This document shows positions 44,242 through 52,485 of a stretch of 64,000 bases of DNA, in pieces. Numbering within the stretch: position 1 is the first letter of the stretch; each line of letters opens with the position of its first letter. This DNA comes from Streptomyces sp. DT2A-34 (GTDB lineage Bacteria > Actinomycetota > Actinomycetes > Streptomycetales > Streptomycetaceae), in contig NZ_JASTWJ010000001.1 of assembly GCF_030499515.1 (NCBI RefSeq), positions 620,001-684,000 on the forward strand, read 5' to 3'. The notes under the pieces are model-generated. The model was given only the letters and a program-made list of their open reading frames with translations, had not been told where the DNA came from and did no database searches. Both the position numbers and the translations under genes were made by a program.

Positions 44242-44898
44242 TCACGCCCCCGTGTGTGTCACACGGTTGACCAGGTCGAGCCAGCCCTTCTCCAGCCGCT
44301 CCATGGGCATACCGCACTGCCTGGTCAGGTGGTGGACCAGGGCGGGGTCGAGGTATCCCATGAGCGTCTGGGCGAGGAGATCGCAGTCGGCGTCCGGCAG
44401 GATCTGCCGCAGCAGCACCGTGACGTGGGTGTGCAGCGCCCGGAGCGAGGGGTGGGAGTAGCGGCGGGTCGGCTCCGGCTGGGCGGCCAGTTGCAGGTCC
44501 AGCTGTTCGGCCGCGCGGTACAGCACCGCCACGCCGAACGCCCGCAGCCGCTCGACCGGCGGCGCCCCGGGGCCCAGCGGCGGCGGCCCGCCGAGGAAAT
44601 CGGCCTGCAGCTTCCTCGCGGAGTGGTCCAGCAGCGCCGTCAGCAGACCGGTGCGGTCGCCGAAGCGGCGGAAGACCGTCCCCTTGCCCACGCCGGCCTC
44701 CGCGGCCACCGCCTCCATGGTGACCCCGGCCGCGCCGTGCTCCGCGATCAGCCGGGCGGCGGCCTCCAGCAGCCGGGCGCGGTTACGGGCCGCGTCGGCG
44801 CGCAGGCAGGGCTCGTCGGCGGCGGAACCGACCTCCAGCCACTGAGGCCTGTCGACGGGCTCCTGCGGCTGGGGGAAGGGCGGCAGAACGGCGGACAT
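44242..44898 (-). CDS. TetR-family repressor
   Basis: 218 residues: HTH VTMEAVAAEAGVGKGTVFRR after NRARLLEAAARLIAEHGAA, then a ligand-binding all-helical domain. Divergent from the FMN reductase gene; the spacer contains two palindromes that suit a TetR dimer. Likely represses both genes until an electrophile or quinone ligand binds (inference). Confidence 0.92.
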   Translation of the reverse strand: MSAVLPPFPQPQEPVDRPQWLEVGSAADEPCLRADAARNRARLLEAAARLIAEHGAAGVTMEAVAAEAGVGKGTVFRRFGDRTGLLTALLDHSARKLQADFLGGPPPLGPGAPPVERLRAFGVAVLYRAAEQLDLQLAAQPEPTRRYSHPSLRALHTHVTVLLRQILPDADCDLLAQTLMGYLDPALVHHLTRQCGMPMERLEKGWLDLVNRVTHTGA

Positions 44899-44930
44899 GA
44901 AACCAGCGTAAAGCATCGGGGAATGAAACT

Positions 44931-44978
44931 GGACCGCGGTCCGGTTAAGGTGCTAGAAACGTAAGCGGACCTCGGTCC
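44931..44978. promoter_or_regulatory. Two GGACC-type palindromes, candidate TetR operators
   Basis: GGACCGCGGTCC (44931-44942, perfect) and GGACCTCGGTCC (44967-44978, palindromic but for the central pair), centres 36 bp apart, in the divergent TetR/FMN reductase spacer. Confidence 0.7.
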
Positions 44979-45016
44979 GGATCGTCACGGCAGTGTTTCA
45001 GCAACTTGGAGTCCGC

Positions 45017-45580
45017 ATGTCTGTTCGCATCCTCGCGCTCGTCGGCAGCCTTCGCGCCGGTTCGCACAACCGTCAGCTGGCCGAGGCGGCCGTCAAGCTC
45101 GCTCCCGAGGGCGCTGAGGTCGTGCTCTTCGAGGGCCTCGCCGACATCCCCTTCTACAACGAGGACATCGACGTCGAGGGAAGCGTCCCCGCCGCCGCCA
45201 CCAAGCTGCGCGAGGCCGCGCAGGCCGCCGACGGGTTCCTGCTCTTCTCCCCCGAGTACAACGGCACCATCCCGGCCGTACTGAAGAACGCCATCGACTG
45301 GCTGTCCCGCCCGTACGGCGCCGGCGCCTTCGGCGGCAAGCCGGTCGCCGTGGTCGGCACCGCCTTCGGCCAGTACGGCGGCGTGTGGGCGCAGGACGAG
45401 ACCCGCAAGTCGGTGGGCATCGCCGGCGGCAAGGTGCTGGAGGACGTCAAGCTGGCGATCCCCGGCTCGCTGACCCGCTTCGCCGAGACGCACCCGGTCG
45501 ACGACGCCGAGGTCGCCGCCCAGCTGACCGAGGTCATCGCCCGCGTCCACGGGCACGCGGGCGAGGCGGCTGCCGCCTGA
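45017..45580 (+). CDS. NADPH-dependent FMN reductase family protein
   Basis: 187-residue flavodoxin-like fold: RILALVGSLRAGSHNRQLAE (FMN phosphate loop GSLRAGSHN), FLLFSPEYNGTIPAVLKNAI and VVGTAFGQYGG. The family reduces azo dyes, quinones or chromate. Controlled by the divergent TetR. ATG 45017; an in-frame ATG at 44993 lies in the operator. Confidence 0.92.
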   Translation: MSVRILALVGSLRAGSHNRQLAEAAVKLAPEGAEVVLFEGLADIPFYNEDIDVEGSVPAAATKLREAAQAADGFLLFSPEYNGTIPAVLKNAIDWLSRPYGAGAFGGKPVAVVGTAFGQYGGVWAQDETRKSVGIAGGKVLEDVKLAIPGSLTRFAETHPVDDAEVAAQLTEVIARVHGHAGEAAAA

Positions 45581-45601
45581 TCGGACCGGAGGTCCCCCCG
45601 C

Positions 45602-45630
45602 AGAGGCCGGAGCCCAGAGCTCCGGCCTCT
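45602..45630. terminator. Bidirectional terminator
   Basis: A 12-bp perfect stem (45602-45613 with 45619-45630) and 5-nt loop between convergent FMN reductase and LysR genes. Confidence 0.8.
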
Positions 45631-45668
45631 CGTCATACCGGGCCGCGACCTCCTGCCACCCCCTCACG

Positions 45669-46613
45669 TCAGACCACCGCCGTGACCGCGAGCTCCCGCA
45701 GCTCCTCCAGCGCCGCCTTCACCGCCGGGCGTTCCCGGCAGCCCCGGCGTGTGCAGGTGAGCACCTTGCGATGGGGGTCGCCCGCACAGCGCACCCGGGT
45801 GATCGGCAGGTGCGGAGGCAGCTGGGCCAACCGTGGGACCAGGGCGACGCCGAGCCGGTGGGCGACCAGGTGCGCGGTGACGTTCCAGTCCCGCGCGAGA
45901 TGGGCCACGCCGGGGGTGAACCCGGCCGCCGCGCACGCCGACATCACATGCGGGCGACAGGCGCTCTCCGGCATCGGCGCGATCCAGTCCTCGTGCGCCG
46001 CCTCCGCGAGGTCGACACTCCCCCACCCTTCGGGCAGGGGGACCCCCATCTCGCTTCGCTCGCGTCCGGCCAGCGGATGGTCGTCGTGGACGACGAGGTC
46101 GTACGGGTCGTCCAGCAGCGGCTGCTGGTCGAAGCGCGCGTCGCTCAGCGGCGGGTTGTGCGGGGTGACCTCCACCACGGCCAGGTCGGCCTCCCCCTCG
46201 AAGAGCAGGTCGAAGCTCTCCGGCACCCCCGTCTCCTGGATCCGTACGGTCAGCTGCGGATACCGCTCCCGCAGCCGTACGGCCATGGGCGCCAGCAGCA
46301 CCGACGCGGCCGTGGAAAAGCCGATGACGCGCAGCTGTCCGGTGGGCGCGCTGTACTCGGCGCGCAGGTCGAGTTCGGCCTCCTCCCAGCGGGCCTGGAT
46401 CGCGTCCGCGTGCGCGAGCAGGCTCTCGGCGGCCGCGGTGAGGCGCACCCCGCGCCCCTGCGGTTCCAGCAGGTCGACGCCGAGATCGCGGGCCAGCTGC
46501 CGGATCTGCTGGGAGGCGGCGGAGGGCGTGAAGTGCAGGGCGCGGGCGGCCGCGGTGACCGTGCCGTAGTGGGCGACCGCCCTGAGGACGTGCAGTCGGC
46601 GCAGGTCAATCAT
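45669..46613 (-). CDS. LysR-family regulator
   Basis: 314 residues: HTH GTVTAAARALHFTPSAASQQ, then effector domain. An in-frame insert with peptide RSEMGVPLPEGWGS (DNA 46018-46064) is a copy of a palindromic Streptomyces repeat that also occurs in another regulator at 62657. It lies in the effector domain, probably in a surface loop. ATG 46613. Confidence 0.9.
   Translation of the reverse strand: MIDLRRLHVLRAVAHYGTVTAAARALHFTPSAASQQIRQLARDLGVDLLEPQGRGVRLTAAAESLLAHADAIQARWEEAELDLRAEYSAPTGQLRVIGFSTAASVLLAPMAVRLRERYPQLTVRIQETGVPESFDLLFEGEADLAVVEVTPHNPPLSDARFDQQPLLDDPYDLVVHDDHPLAGRERSEMGVPLPEGWGSVDLAEAAHEDWIAPMPESACRPHVMSACAAAGFTPGVAHLARDWNVTAHLVAHRLGVALVPRLAQLPPHLPITRVRCAGDPHRKVLTCTRRGCRERPAVKAALEELRELAVTAVV
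46018..46064 (-). repeat. In-frame palindromic interspersed repeat (copy 1)
   Basis: 47 bp with CTTCGGG, a GGGGGACCCCC block and TCTCGCTTCGCTCG, in the LysR gene. Copy 2 at 62657-62700 matches at roughly 38 of 44 aligned positions (by eye). Confidence 0.75.
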
Positions 46614-46728
46614 GAAGCCCACGCTTCAAGGTGAGGTCCAGAAAGTCAACCTGGACTTGTACGAAGGCCGCACCGCACCCTTGGTTGTGTCGCGACGGTC
46701 AACCAGCCACGACACACGAGGAGTCGCC

Positions 46729-46947
46729 ATGACCAGCACCACCGGCACCATCTGCCCGCACTGCGGGTGGCCCGACGGCGCCGAGCCCTTCCAGGTGGTC
46801 TCCCGGCACAGCACGGCGGCGGGCAGCACGGTGTGGACGCGGTGCGGCTGCGGCTCGTTGCAGGTCCGGGTCGTCGACGCCCGGGGGATGCGGATCGTCT
46901 CGCGCGGCCGCCCGGCCGACGCCCGGTCGGACGCGCCGTGCCGTTGA
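46729..46947 (+). CDS. Small zinc-ribbon-like protein
   Basis: 72 residues with CPHCGW near the start and RCGCGS later, a CxxC...CxC knuckle pattern, and an Arg-rich tail. ATG 46729 has CGAGGAG upstream. Function unknown; likely zinc binding. It is convergent with the F420 oxidoreductase gene. Confidence 0.75.
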   Translation: MTSTTGTICPHCGWPDGAEPFQVVSRHSTAAGSTVWTRCGCGSLQVRVVDARGMRIVSRGRPADARSDAPCR

Positions 46948-46957
46948 GCGCGGCGGA

Positions 46958-47839
46958 TCAGTCGAGTTCGGCCAGCCGTGGGACCGCGGGGGCCGCGAAG
47001 TTCTCGATGAACGCCGCCGGTTCGCCGGTGCGCGGGCCGAGGATCACCGTGTCGATGCCGAGCTTCGAGTAGCCCGCGATGTCCCGGGTGAAGGCGTCGA
47101 GGTCGCCCCCGGCGGCCGCCTCGCCCATGTAGAGGACGGTCTTGCGGATCTCGTCGTAGTCGCGTCCCTCGGTGTCGCAGTGGCCGCGCAGCACGTCGAG
47201 CTTGTGCCCGACCTCCTCCGGGGACGTGGAGAACAGGTTGCAGGCGTCGCCGTAGCGGGCCACCAGCCGGAGCGTCTTCTTCTCCCCGCCCCCGCCGATC
47301 ATGATCTCGGGGTGCGGGGCGCTGACCGGGGCGGGCACGCACAGGGTCTCGGCCAGCCGGTAGTGCTCGCCCTCGAACGGGCCGTCGGCCTGCGGGTCCC
47401 ACATCTGCAGGCAGATCCGCAGGGCCTCCTCCAGTCGCTCGAAGCGCTCGGCGACCGGCGGGAACGGCACGCCGAGCCCCTCGTGCTCCCGGCCGTACCA
47501 GGCGGCGCCGATCCCGAGGGTGGCCCGGCCTCCGGACAGCACGTCGAGCGTGGTGGCGATCTTGGCGAGCAGGCCGGGATGGCGGTAGGTCACGCCGGTC
47601 ACCAGGGCGCCGAGGCGGACCGTGGAGGTGTGGGCGGCGAGGAAGCCGAGGGTCGTGTACGCCTCCAGCATGGGGTCCTCGGCGCGGTCGTTGAACTCCA
47701 TCTGGAAGTAGTGGTCCATCACCGACAGCCAGCTCACGCCGCCCGCCTCGGCGGCGGCGCCCGCGGCGGCGAGTTCGGCGCCGAGCGCGGGGCCTCCTCC
47801 GGGATGGTCGAACCGGTTGATGTGCACGCCGACCCGCAT
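46958..47839 (-). CDS. F420-dependent LLM-class oxidoreductase
   Basis: 293 residues of the luciferase-like TIM barrel: RVGVHINRFDHPGGGPALGA, LGALVTGVTYRHPGLLAKIA, RATLGIGAAWYGREHEGLGV and PEIMIGGGGEKKTLRLVARY. The GGRATLGIGAAWYGREHEGLG block is characteristic of the F420 clade. Substrate unknown. Confidence 0.92.
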   Translation of the reverse strand: MRVGVHINRFDHPGGGPALGAELAAAGAAAEAGGVSWLSVMDHYFQMEFNDRAEDPMLEAYTTLGFLAAHTSTVRLGALVTGVTYRHPGLLAKIATTLDVLSGGRATLGIGAAWYGREHEGLGVPFPPVAERFERLEEALRICLQMWDPQADGPFEGEHYRLAETLCVPAPVSAPHPEIMIGGGGEKKTLRLVARYGDACNLFSTSPEEVGHKLDVLRGHCDTEGRDYDEIRKTVLYMGEAAAGGDLDAFTRDIAGYSKLGIDTVILGPRTGEPAAFIENFAAPAVPRLAELD

Positions 47840-48066
47840 GACCTGTCTCCGTTCACCCGCCCTGATACCGACTCCGACGACGCTAGGACGTCGAGCGCTC
47901 TCCAAGTCAAGCCCGGCCGGCGAGTCGGTCGCCGAGTGCGGTACGGCACCCGCCGTACATGGCCTGCGCGCGCCTCGGTGGCACGGTCGGCTCCTGGCCG
48001 GCCGCGCCCATGGCCGCGCCCATGGCCGCTTCGGGTGGACCGGCGGGTGCGCGCTGGTCGCGAGGG

Positions 48067-49062
48067 TCAGCGCCGCGGTGCTCGCGTGGGATCTGTCGCC
48101 GCGCGTTCGGCCTCTGCCTGCTCCTGCTTCTTCGAAGCACGCAGGCTGGTCACCGTCGTGACCGCGAGGACCAGCACGATGAAGCCGAGCGAGAAGGGAA
48201 TGCTGATCTCGGGGACGTGGACGCCGGACTCGTGCAGCGCGTGCAGCACGAGCTTCACGCCGATGAAGCCGAGGATGATCGACAGGCCGTAGCTGAGGTG
48301 GACCAGCCTCTTCAGCAGGCCGCCGATGAGGAAGTACAGCTGCCTCAGACCCATCAGGGCGAAGGCGTTGGCGGTGAAGACGATGTACGGGTCCTGCGTC
48401 AGCCCGTAGATGGCGGGGATGGAGTCGAGCGCGAACAGGACGTCCGTGGAGCCGATCGCGAGCATCACGACCAGCATCGGGGTCATGATCCGCTTGCCGT
48501 TCTCGGTGATGAACAGCTTGGTGCCGTGGTAGCGGTCGGCCACGCCGAAGCGTTCCTCCGCCATCTTCAGCAGCTTGTTCTCCTGGTACTCCTCCTCGTG
48601 CTCCTCCTTGCGGGCGTCCTGGACCAGCTTCCAGGCGGTCCAGATCAGGAAGGCGCCGAAGAGGTAGAACACCCAGGAGAACGCGGAGATGATCGCCGCG
48701 CCGGCCGCGATGAACCCGGCGCGCAGCACCAGGGCCATGATCACGCCGACCATCAGCACGCGCTGCTGGTACTGCGAGGGCACCGCGAACTTCCCCATGA
48801 TCAGGACGAAGACGAAGAGGTTGTCGACGCTCAGCGACTTCTCGGTGATGTACCCGGCGAAGAACTCGCCCGTCGGCTTGCCACCGCCGTAGAGGAACAG
48901 GCCGAGGCCGAACAGACAGGCAAGGACGATCCAGACGACCGTCCACGTGCCCGCCTCCCGGATGGAGACGTCGTGGGGCTTGCGACCGATGAAGAAGTCC
49001 ACGGCGACGAGCGCGCACAGGGCGACGACGGTCAGCAGCCAGACGGAGAGGGAGACGTTCAC
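48067..49062 (-). CDS. TerC-family membrane protein
   Basis: 331 residues, about nine helices: SLSVDNLFVFVLIMGKFAVP (acidic TerC motif), VRAGFIAAGAAIISAFSWVF-like helix, IGSTDVLFALDSIPAIYGLT (second acidic motif) and NAFALMGLRQLYFLIGGLLK. Characterised relatives export Mn2+ or confer tellurite resistance. GTG 49062 follows CAGGAGTACACCAA; the start at 49125 has no RBS. Two hairpins lie upstream. Confidence 0.88.
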   Translation of the reverse strand: MNVSLSVWLLTVVALCALVAVDFFIGRKPHDVSIREAGTWTVVWIVLACLFGLGLFLYGGGKPTGEFFAGYITEKSLSVDNLFVFVLIMGKFAVPSQYQQRVLMVGVIMALVLRAGFIAAGAAIISAFSWVFYLFGAFLIWTAWKLVQDARKEEHEEEYQENKLLKMAEERFGVADRYHGTKLFITENGKRIMTPMLVVMLAIGSTDVLFALDSIPAIYGLTQDPYIVFTANAFALMGLRQLYFLIGGLLKRLVHLSYGLSIILGFIGVKLVLHALHESGVHVPEISIPFSLGFIVLVLAVTTVTSLRASKKQEQAEAERAATDPTRAPRR

Positions 49063-49183
49063 TTGGTGTACTCCTGGTGCAGGTGGGGCCTTGACAGCGT
49101 TGTCGCCGATGGTGATGACTTCCACCTACAGCAGGTGAACAGCGGGTCATGTCCTGGCAATCTCCGGGTTACGCCGGGTGCCA

Positions 49184-49219
49184 CCCGCCGTACGGCGGGC
49201 AGGTTCCGCCGAACGGCGG
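49184..49219. promoter_or_regulatory. Two adjacent perfect palindromes upstream of terC
   Basis: CCCGCCGTACGGCGGG (49184-49199) and CCGCCGAACGGCGG (49206-49219, palindromic but for the central pair), about 120 bp upstream of terC and about 80 bp upstream of the hydrolase at 49298. Could be operators or tandem hairpins. Not a yybP-ykoY riboswitch by sequence. Confidence 0.5.
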
Positions 49220-49297
49220 CCCTCCGGTCGGGGCCGGTGCGTTGATCATGACGACAGAGCCGCCCGGGCATCAGGTGCCCCCGTGTGAGGAGAAGCC

Positions 49298-50272
49298 ATG
49301 ACCCACGTCCCGCCCCCGTTCGATCCCGAGCTCGCCGCCGCCCTGGAACTCATCAAGGACGTCATCTCGCCCGGCCTCACGATGGACGAGATAGCCGACA
49401 TCCGCCAGGGTCCGGGGATCCAGATGCTGGCCCAGCTGGATCTGACCATGGACGGCTTCTTCGAGATCGAGGACAGGGCGGTGCCGGGTCCCGCGGGGGC
49501 GCCCGAGATCTCCCTGCTGATCTGCCGGCCGGCCGCCCCACCGGTCGCGGGCCCGCGACCGGTGATCTACCACGTCCACGGCGGCGGTCTGGTCATCGGC
49601 AACAACCGCGTCGGCGTCGACGTGCCTCTGGCCTGGGCGAAGGAGCTGGACGCGGTCGTGGTGTCCGTGGAGTACCGGCTCGCGCCCGAGCACCCGTATC
49701 CGGCGCAGATCGAGGACGTGTACGCCGGTCTGGAGTGGACGGCCGAGCACGCCGCCGAACTCGACGGCGACCCGCGGCGGATCGTCGTCGCCGGTGCCAG
49801 CGCGGGCGGCGGACTGTCCGCGGCGCTGGCGCTGCTGACGCGGGACCGTGGGGGCCCGGAGCCGATCGGCCAGATGCTGATGTGCCCGATGCTGGACGAC
49901 CGCAATGACACGCCGTCCGTCCACCAGATGGCGGGGCTCGGCGTCTGGGACCGTACGGCCAACGAGACCGGCTGGACGGCGTTGCTCGGCGAGCGCCGCG
50001 GGGGGCCCGACGTGCCGGCGTATGCGGCGCCGGCCCGCGCGGAGGATCTGGCCGGGCTGCCCCCGGCTTTCCTGGACGTCGGTTCCGCGGAGACGTTCCG
50101 TGACGAGGTCGTCGCCTATGCCTCGCGGCTGTGGCAGGCCGGTGGGGTGGCCGAGTTGCACGTGTGGCCCGGCGGGTTCCACGGCTTCGACGGCTTCGCC
50201 CCTCAGGCGGCGCTGTCGCAGGCGTGCCGGGGGGCGCATCTGGCGTGGCTGACGAGGTTGCTGAGCAGCTGA
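49298..50272 (+). CDS. Alpha/beta hydrolase, HSL-type esterase
   Basis: 324 residues: oxyanion HGGG in VIYHVHGGGLVIGNN, nucleophile elbow VVAGASAGGGLSAALA, EYRLAPEHPYPAQIEDVYA, Asp near DVGSAETFRDEV and His in GGFHGFDGF. Acts on short acyl esters in the family; substrate unknown. ATG 49298 with GAGGAGAAGCC upstream. Confidence 0.93.
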   Translation: MTHVPPPFDPELAAALELIKDVISPGLTMDEIADIRQGPGIQMLAQLDLTMDGFFEIEDRAVPGPAGAPEISLLICRPAAPPVAGPRPVIYHVHGGGLVIGNNRVGVDVPLAWAKELDAVVVSVEYRLAPEHPYPAQIEDVYAGLEWTAEHAAELDGDPRRIVVAGASAGGGLSAALALLTRDRGGPEPIGQMLMCPMLDDRNDTPSVHQMAGLGVWDRTANETGWTALLGERRGGPDVPAYAAPARAEDLAGLPPAFLDVGSAETFRDEVVAYASRLWQAGGVAELHVWPGGFHGFDGFAPQAALSQACRGAHLAWLTRLLSS

Positions 50273-50319
50273 AACGCCGGGGGCGCTGGAGCGGGGGCTG
50301 TGGTGCGCCTATTCCTCTG

Positions 50320-50394
50320 CCGGGTTCTGTGGCTTCGCGGGTGCGGGTCGTAGGTGGCTTGTCGCGCAGTTCCCCGCGCCCCTTGGGGGGTTGG
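50320..50394. repeat. Streptomyces-style interspersed intergenic repeat
   Basis: Contains GGTTCTGTGGCTTCGCGGG and TTGTCGCGCAGTTCCCCG plus CGCGCCCCTTGGGG, a motif I recall as recurrent between genes in Streptomyces. No second copy in this window. Confidence 0.5.
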
Positions 50395-50454
50395 CCTTCC
50401 CGGCGCCTTGAAGCGGACGCGGTTCCGCTTGACGCCATGCCGCACCATGGGCCT

Positions 50455-51447
50455 ATGAGAGAGCTGGCCGGACGCTTGACCGCGTTGGATCCGGATGCCG
50501 GTGCCGCCGTCCGGGTCATCGCGTACTTCGATCGGCTCGCCGAGTCGCGGGCCGGGCTGGAGGCGCTGGTGCGCGGTGCCGCCGTGCTGGCCGGGGTGCC
50601 GGCGCGGTTGGTGGACGCGGATCGGCGGGTGCATGTGCGGGTCGAGGCCGACGGGACGCGGCGGGAGAGCGAGCTGCCCCCGGATGCCGCCTGGCCCTCC
50701 GCCGCGCTGACGCCGGGCGGCGCCCCGGCGCTGTGGCTGGAGCGGGCTCAGGAAGCGGAGCCGAGTGTCGTCGACGCGGTGATCCTGGAGCGGGCCGCCG
50801 GGGCGATACGGCTCGTTCTCGACCGGACGCGCGGGCGGGCGCCGGCCGATGATCCCGCGCTGGTCGAGACCGTCCTCGACGCCACGGCTCCGGAGGCGGC
50901 CCGGCTGCACGCGGCCCGCCGTCTGGGCCTCGACACCGCCGCTCGGGCCCGTGTCCTCGCCCTGCTGGAGGACCGCCCCCGCATCGTCCCTGCGCTCCCG
51001 GACGCCGAGCCGCCCGCCGGCCGCGTGGGTGTGGGTCCCGCCGTCCCGGTGCTCGACCTGCCGCGCTCCTGGGCGCAGGCCCGCATCGCGCTCCGGTTCA
51101 CGGCCGAGGCCACCGCACAGGACCCGGGCCCGGGTGTCGTGCACGCAGACGAACTGGGCGATGTCGCGCTCCTCGCCGACCTGGTCGTACCGGGCGCCGA
51201 GCCGCCACCCGACGTGCAGGCCCTGGAGGCGGCCGCGGCGGCCGCGCCCTGGCTGCTCACCACGTTGCACGCCGTCGCCTCGACGGTGAGCCTGCGGGCG
51301 GCGGCGGCCGAGATCAACGTCCACCACTCCACACTCCAGGAGCGACTGGTGCATGCCGAGCACCTGTTGGGCTGGCCGCTGCGCACTCCGCAAGGCCGGT
51401 TCCGGCTGGGGCTGGCGCTGGCGATGCGGCACCTGGCGCGGCCCTAG
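50455..51447 (+). CDS. PucR-type HTH regulator
   Basis: 330 residues. The C-terminus has VSLRAAAAEINVHHSTLQER and LLGWPLRTPQGRFRLGLALA, a PucR HTH. The N-terminal part is an unassigned sensory domain (RLTALDPDAGAAVRVIAYFD). Start chosen at ATG 50455; an ATG at 50437 in frame is possible. Confidence 0.8.
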   Translation: MRELAGRLTALDPDAGAAVRVIAYFDRLAESRAGLEALVRGAAVLAGVPARLVDADRRVHVRVEADGTRRESELPPDAAWPSAALTPGGAPALWLERAQEAEPSVVDAVILERAAGAIRLVLDRTRGRAPADDPALVETVLDATAPEAARLHAARRLGLDTAARARVLALLEDRPRIVPALPDAEPPAGRVGVGPAVPVLDLPRSWAQARIALRFTAEATAQDPGPGVVHADELGDVALLADLVVPGAEPPPDVQALEAAAAAAPWLLTTLHAVASTVSLRAAAAEINVHHSTLQERLVHAEHLLGWPLRTPQGRFRLGLALAMRHLARP

Positions 51448-51478
51448 GGCAGGCCGCGACCTCAGGGGGTCGCCGCCG

Positions 51479-51832
51479 TCACCGGAACTCGTGCACGACC
51501 TCGATCGTGCCGACGACACGGGCGTTGAACTCGTCGAGTTCCTCGGCGGGCACCCACAGCTCGAGAATCGTCTCGCCGCCCGCCTGCTGGACGGGGTACC
51601 GGCGCAGGAACTCCGACTCGACCTCGAACCGGGTCACGAAGCCGGCGCCGTCGTGCTTGACGTTCCAGTCCCGGGCGATCTTCACCGCGTAGTCCTCGTT
51701 GAGCACCGGGTAGAAGATCGGCTGTTCGGGCAACCGCGGCGGCCAGGCACGCCAGTCGCGTGCGCGCACCAGGTCCAGCTCCTCGGGGCCGGTGGGTCGC
51801 CACAAGGTGGTGGTCGGGCGCGAGCTGATCAT
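51479..51832 (-). CDS. Hypothetical protein, ADP-ribosylation/crystallin J1-like
   Basis: 117 residues: TTTLWRPTGPEELDLVRARD, PPRLPEQPIFYPVLNEDYAV, ARDWNVKHDGAGFVTRFEVE and LWVPAEELDEFNARVVGTIE. I recall homologues annotated as ADP-ribosylation/crystallin J1-like in Streptomyces, without known activity. The trailing VxGxIEVVxEF pattern is diagnostic of that group. Confidence 0.65.
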   Translation of the reverse strand: MISSRPTTTLWRPTGPEELDLVRARDWRAWPPRLPEQPIFYPVLNEDYAVKIARDWNVKHDGAGFVTRFEVESEFLRRYPVQQAGGETILELWVPAEELDEFNARVVGTIEVVHEFR

Positions 51833-51986
51833 GGCAGCCGACGATACCCACACCGCGGGCGCGACGGCACGGAGTTTCACCGAGTCCCCGCGATGCTTGC
51901 AGGCGCGCCCTACACGCCTTCGCTGGAAGTTTCACGTATGGCATATCCTGGACGTCATTCACCTCGGGACGGAGGACACCGGCGCC

Positions 51987-52445
51987 ATGACCGCCACGGA
52001 CCCCGCGCTCACCGCCCTCGCCCAGGGCTGGTGCGCCCTCTCCCTGCTGTACGGCAGGATCGAGGCGCACATCGAGCGCGCTCTGCAGAGCAGGCACGAC
52101 CTGAGCGTGCGCGAGTACTCCCTGCTCGACGTGCTCGGCCGCCAGCACGACGGCGAAGGCGGGCATCTGCAGATGAAGCAGGTCGCCGACGCCGTCGTCC
52201 TCAGCCAGAGCGCCACCACCCGGCTCGTCACCCGCCTCGAGGACCGCGGCCTGCTCTCCCGCTACCTCTGCCCCACCGACCGCCGCGGCATCTACACCGA
52301 CGTCACCGAAGCAGGCCGCAAGCTCCTGGAAGAGGCACGGCCGACCAACGAGGCCGCGCTGCGCGAAGCCCTCGACGAGGCTGCCAAGAATCCCGAACTG
52401 ACCCCGCTGGTGCGAGCCGTGGAGACGCTCCGGGTGCCCGCCTGA
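51987..52445 (+). CDS. MarR-family regulator
   Basis: 152 residues: LSVREYSLLDVLGRQHDGEG, MKQVADAVVLSQSATTRLVT and LEDRGLLSRYLCPTDRRGIY. Divergent from the ADP-ribosylation-like gene; 40 bp upstream of the CoA-transferase gene on the same strand. Confidence 0.88.
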   Translation: MTATDPALTALAQGWCALSLLYGRIEAHIERALQSRHDLSVREYSLLDVLGRQHDGEGGHLQMKQVADAVVLSQSATTRLVTRLEDRGLLSRYLCPTDRRGIYTDVTEAGRKLLEEARPTNEAALREALDEAAKNPELTPLVRAVETLRVPA

Positions 52446-52485
52446 CCTGCGGCCCGTTGACGGACCCTCTGACAGGCACGTACTA

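Noticed and set aside
47840..48066. Repeated GCCGCGCCCATG near 48000 as a regulatory repeat
   Set aside because: Two short copies in a GC-rich spacer without symmetry or context; probably chance or slippage.
49063..49183. yybP-ykoY manganese riboswitch upstream of terC
   Set aside because: Expected, but the conserved riboswitch core sequences were not present in the leader. Only generic hairpins were seen.
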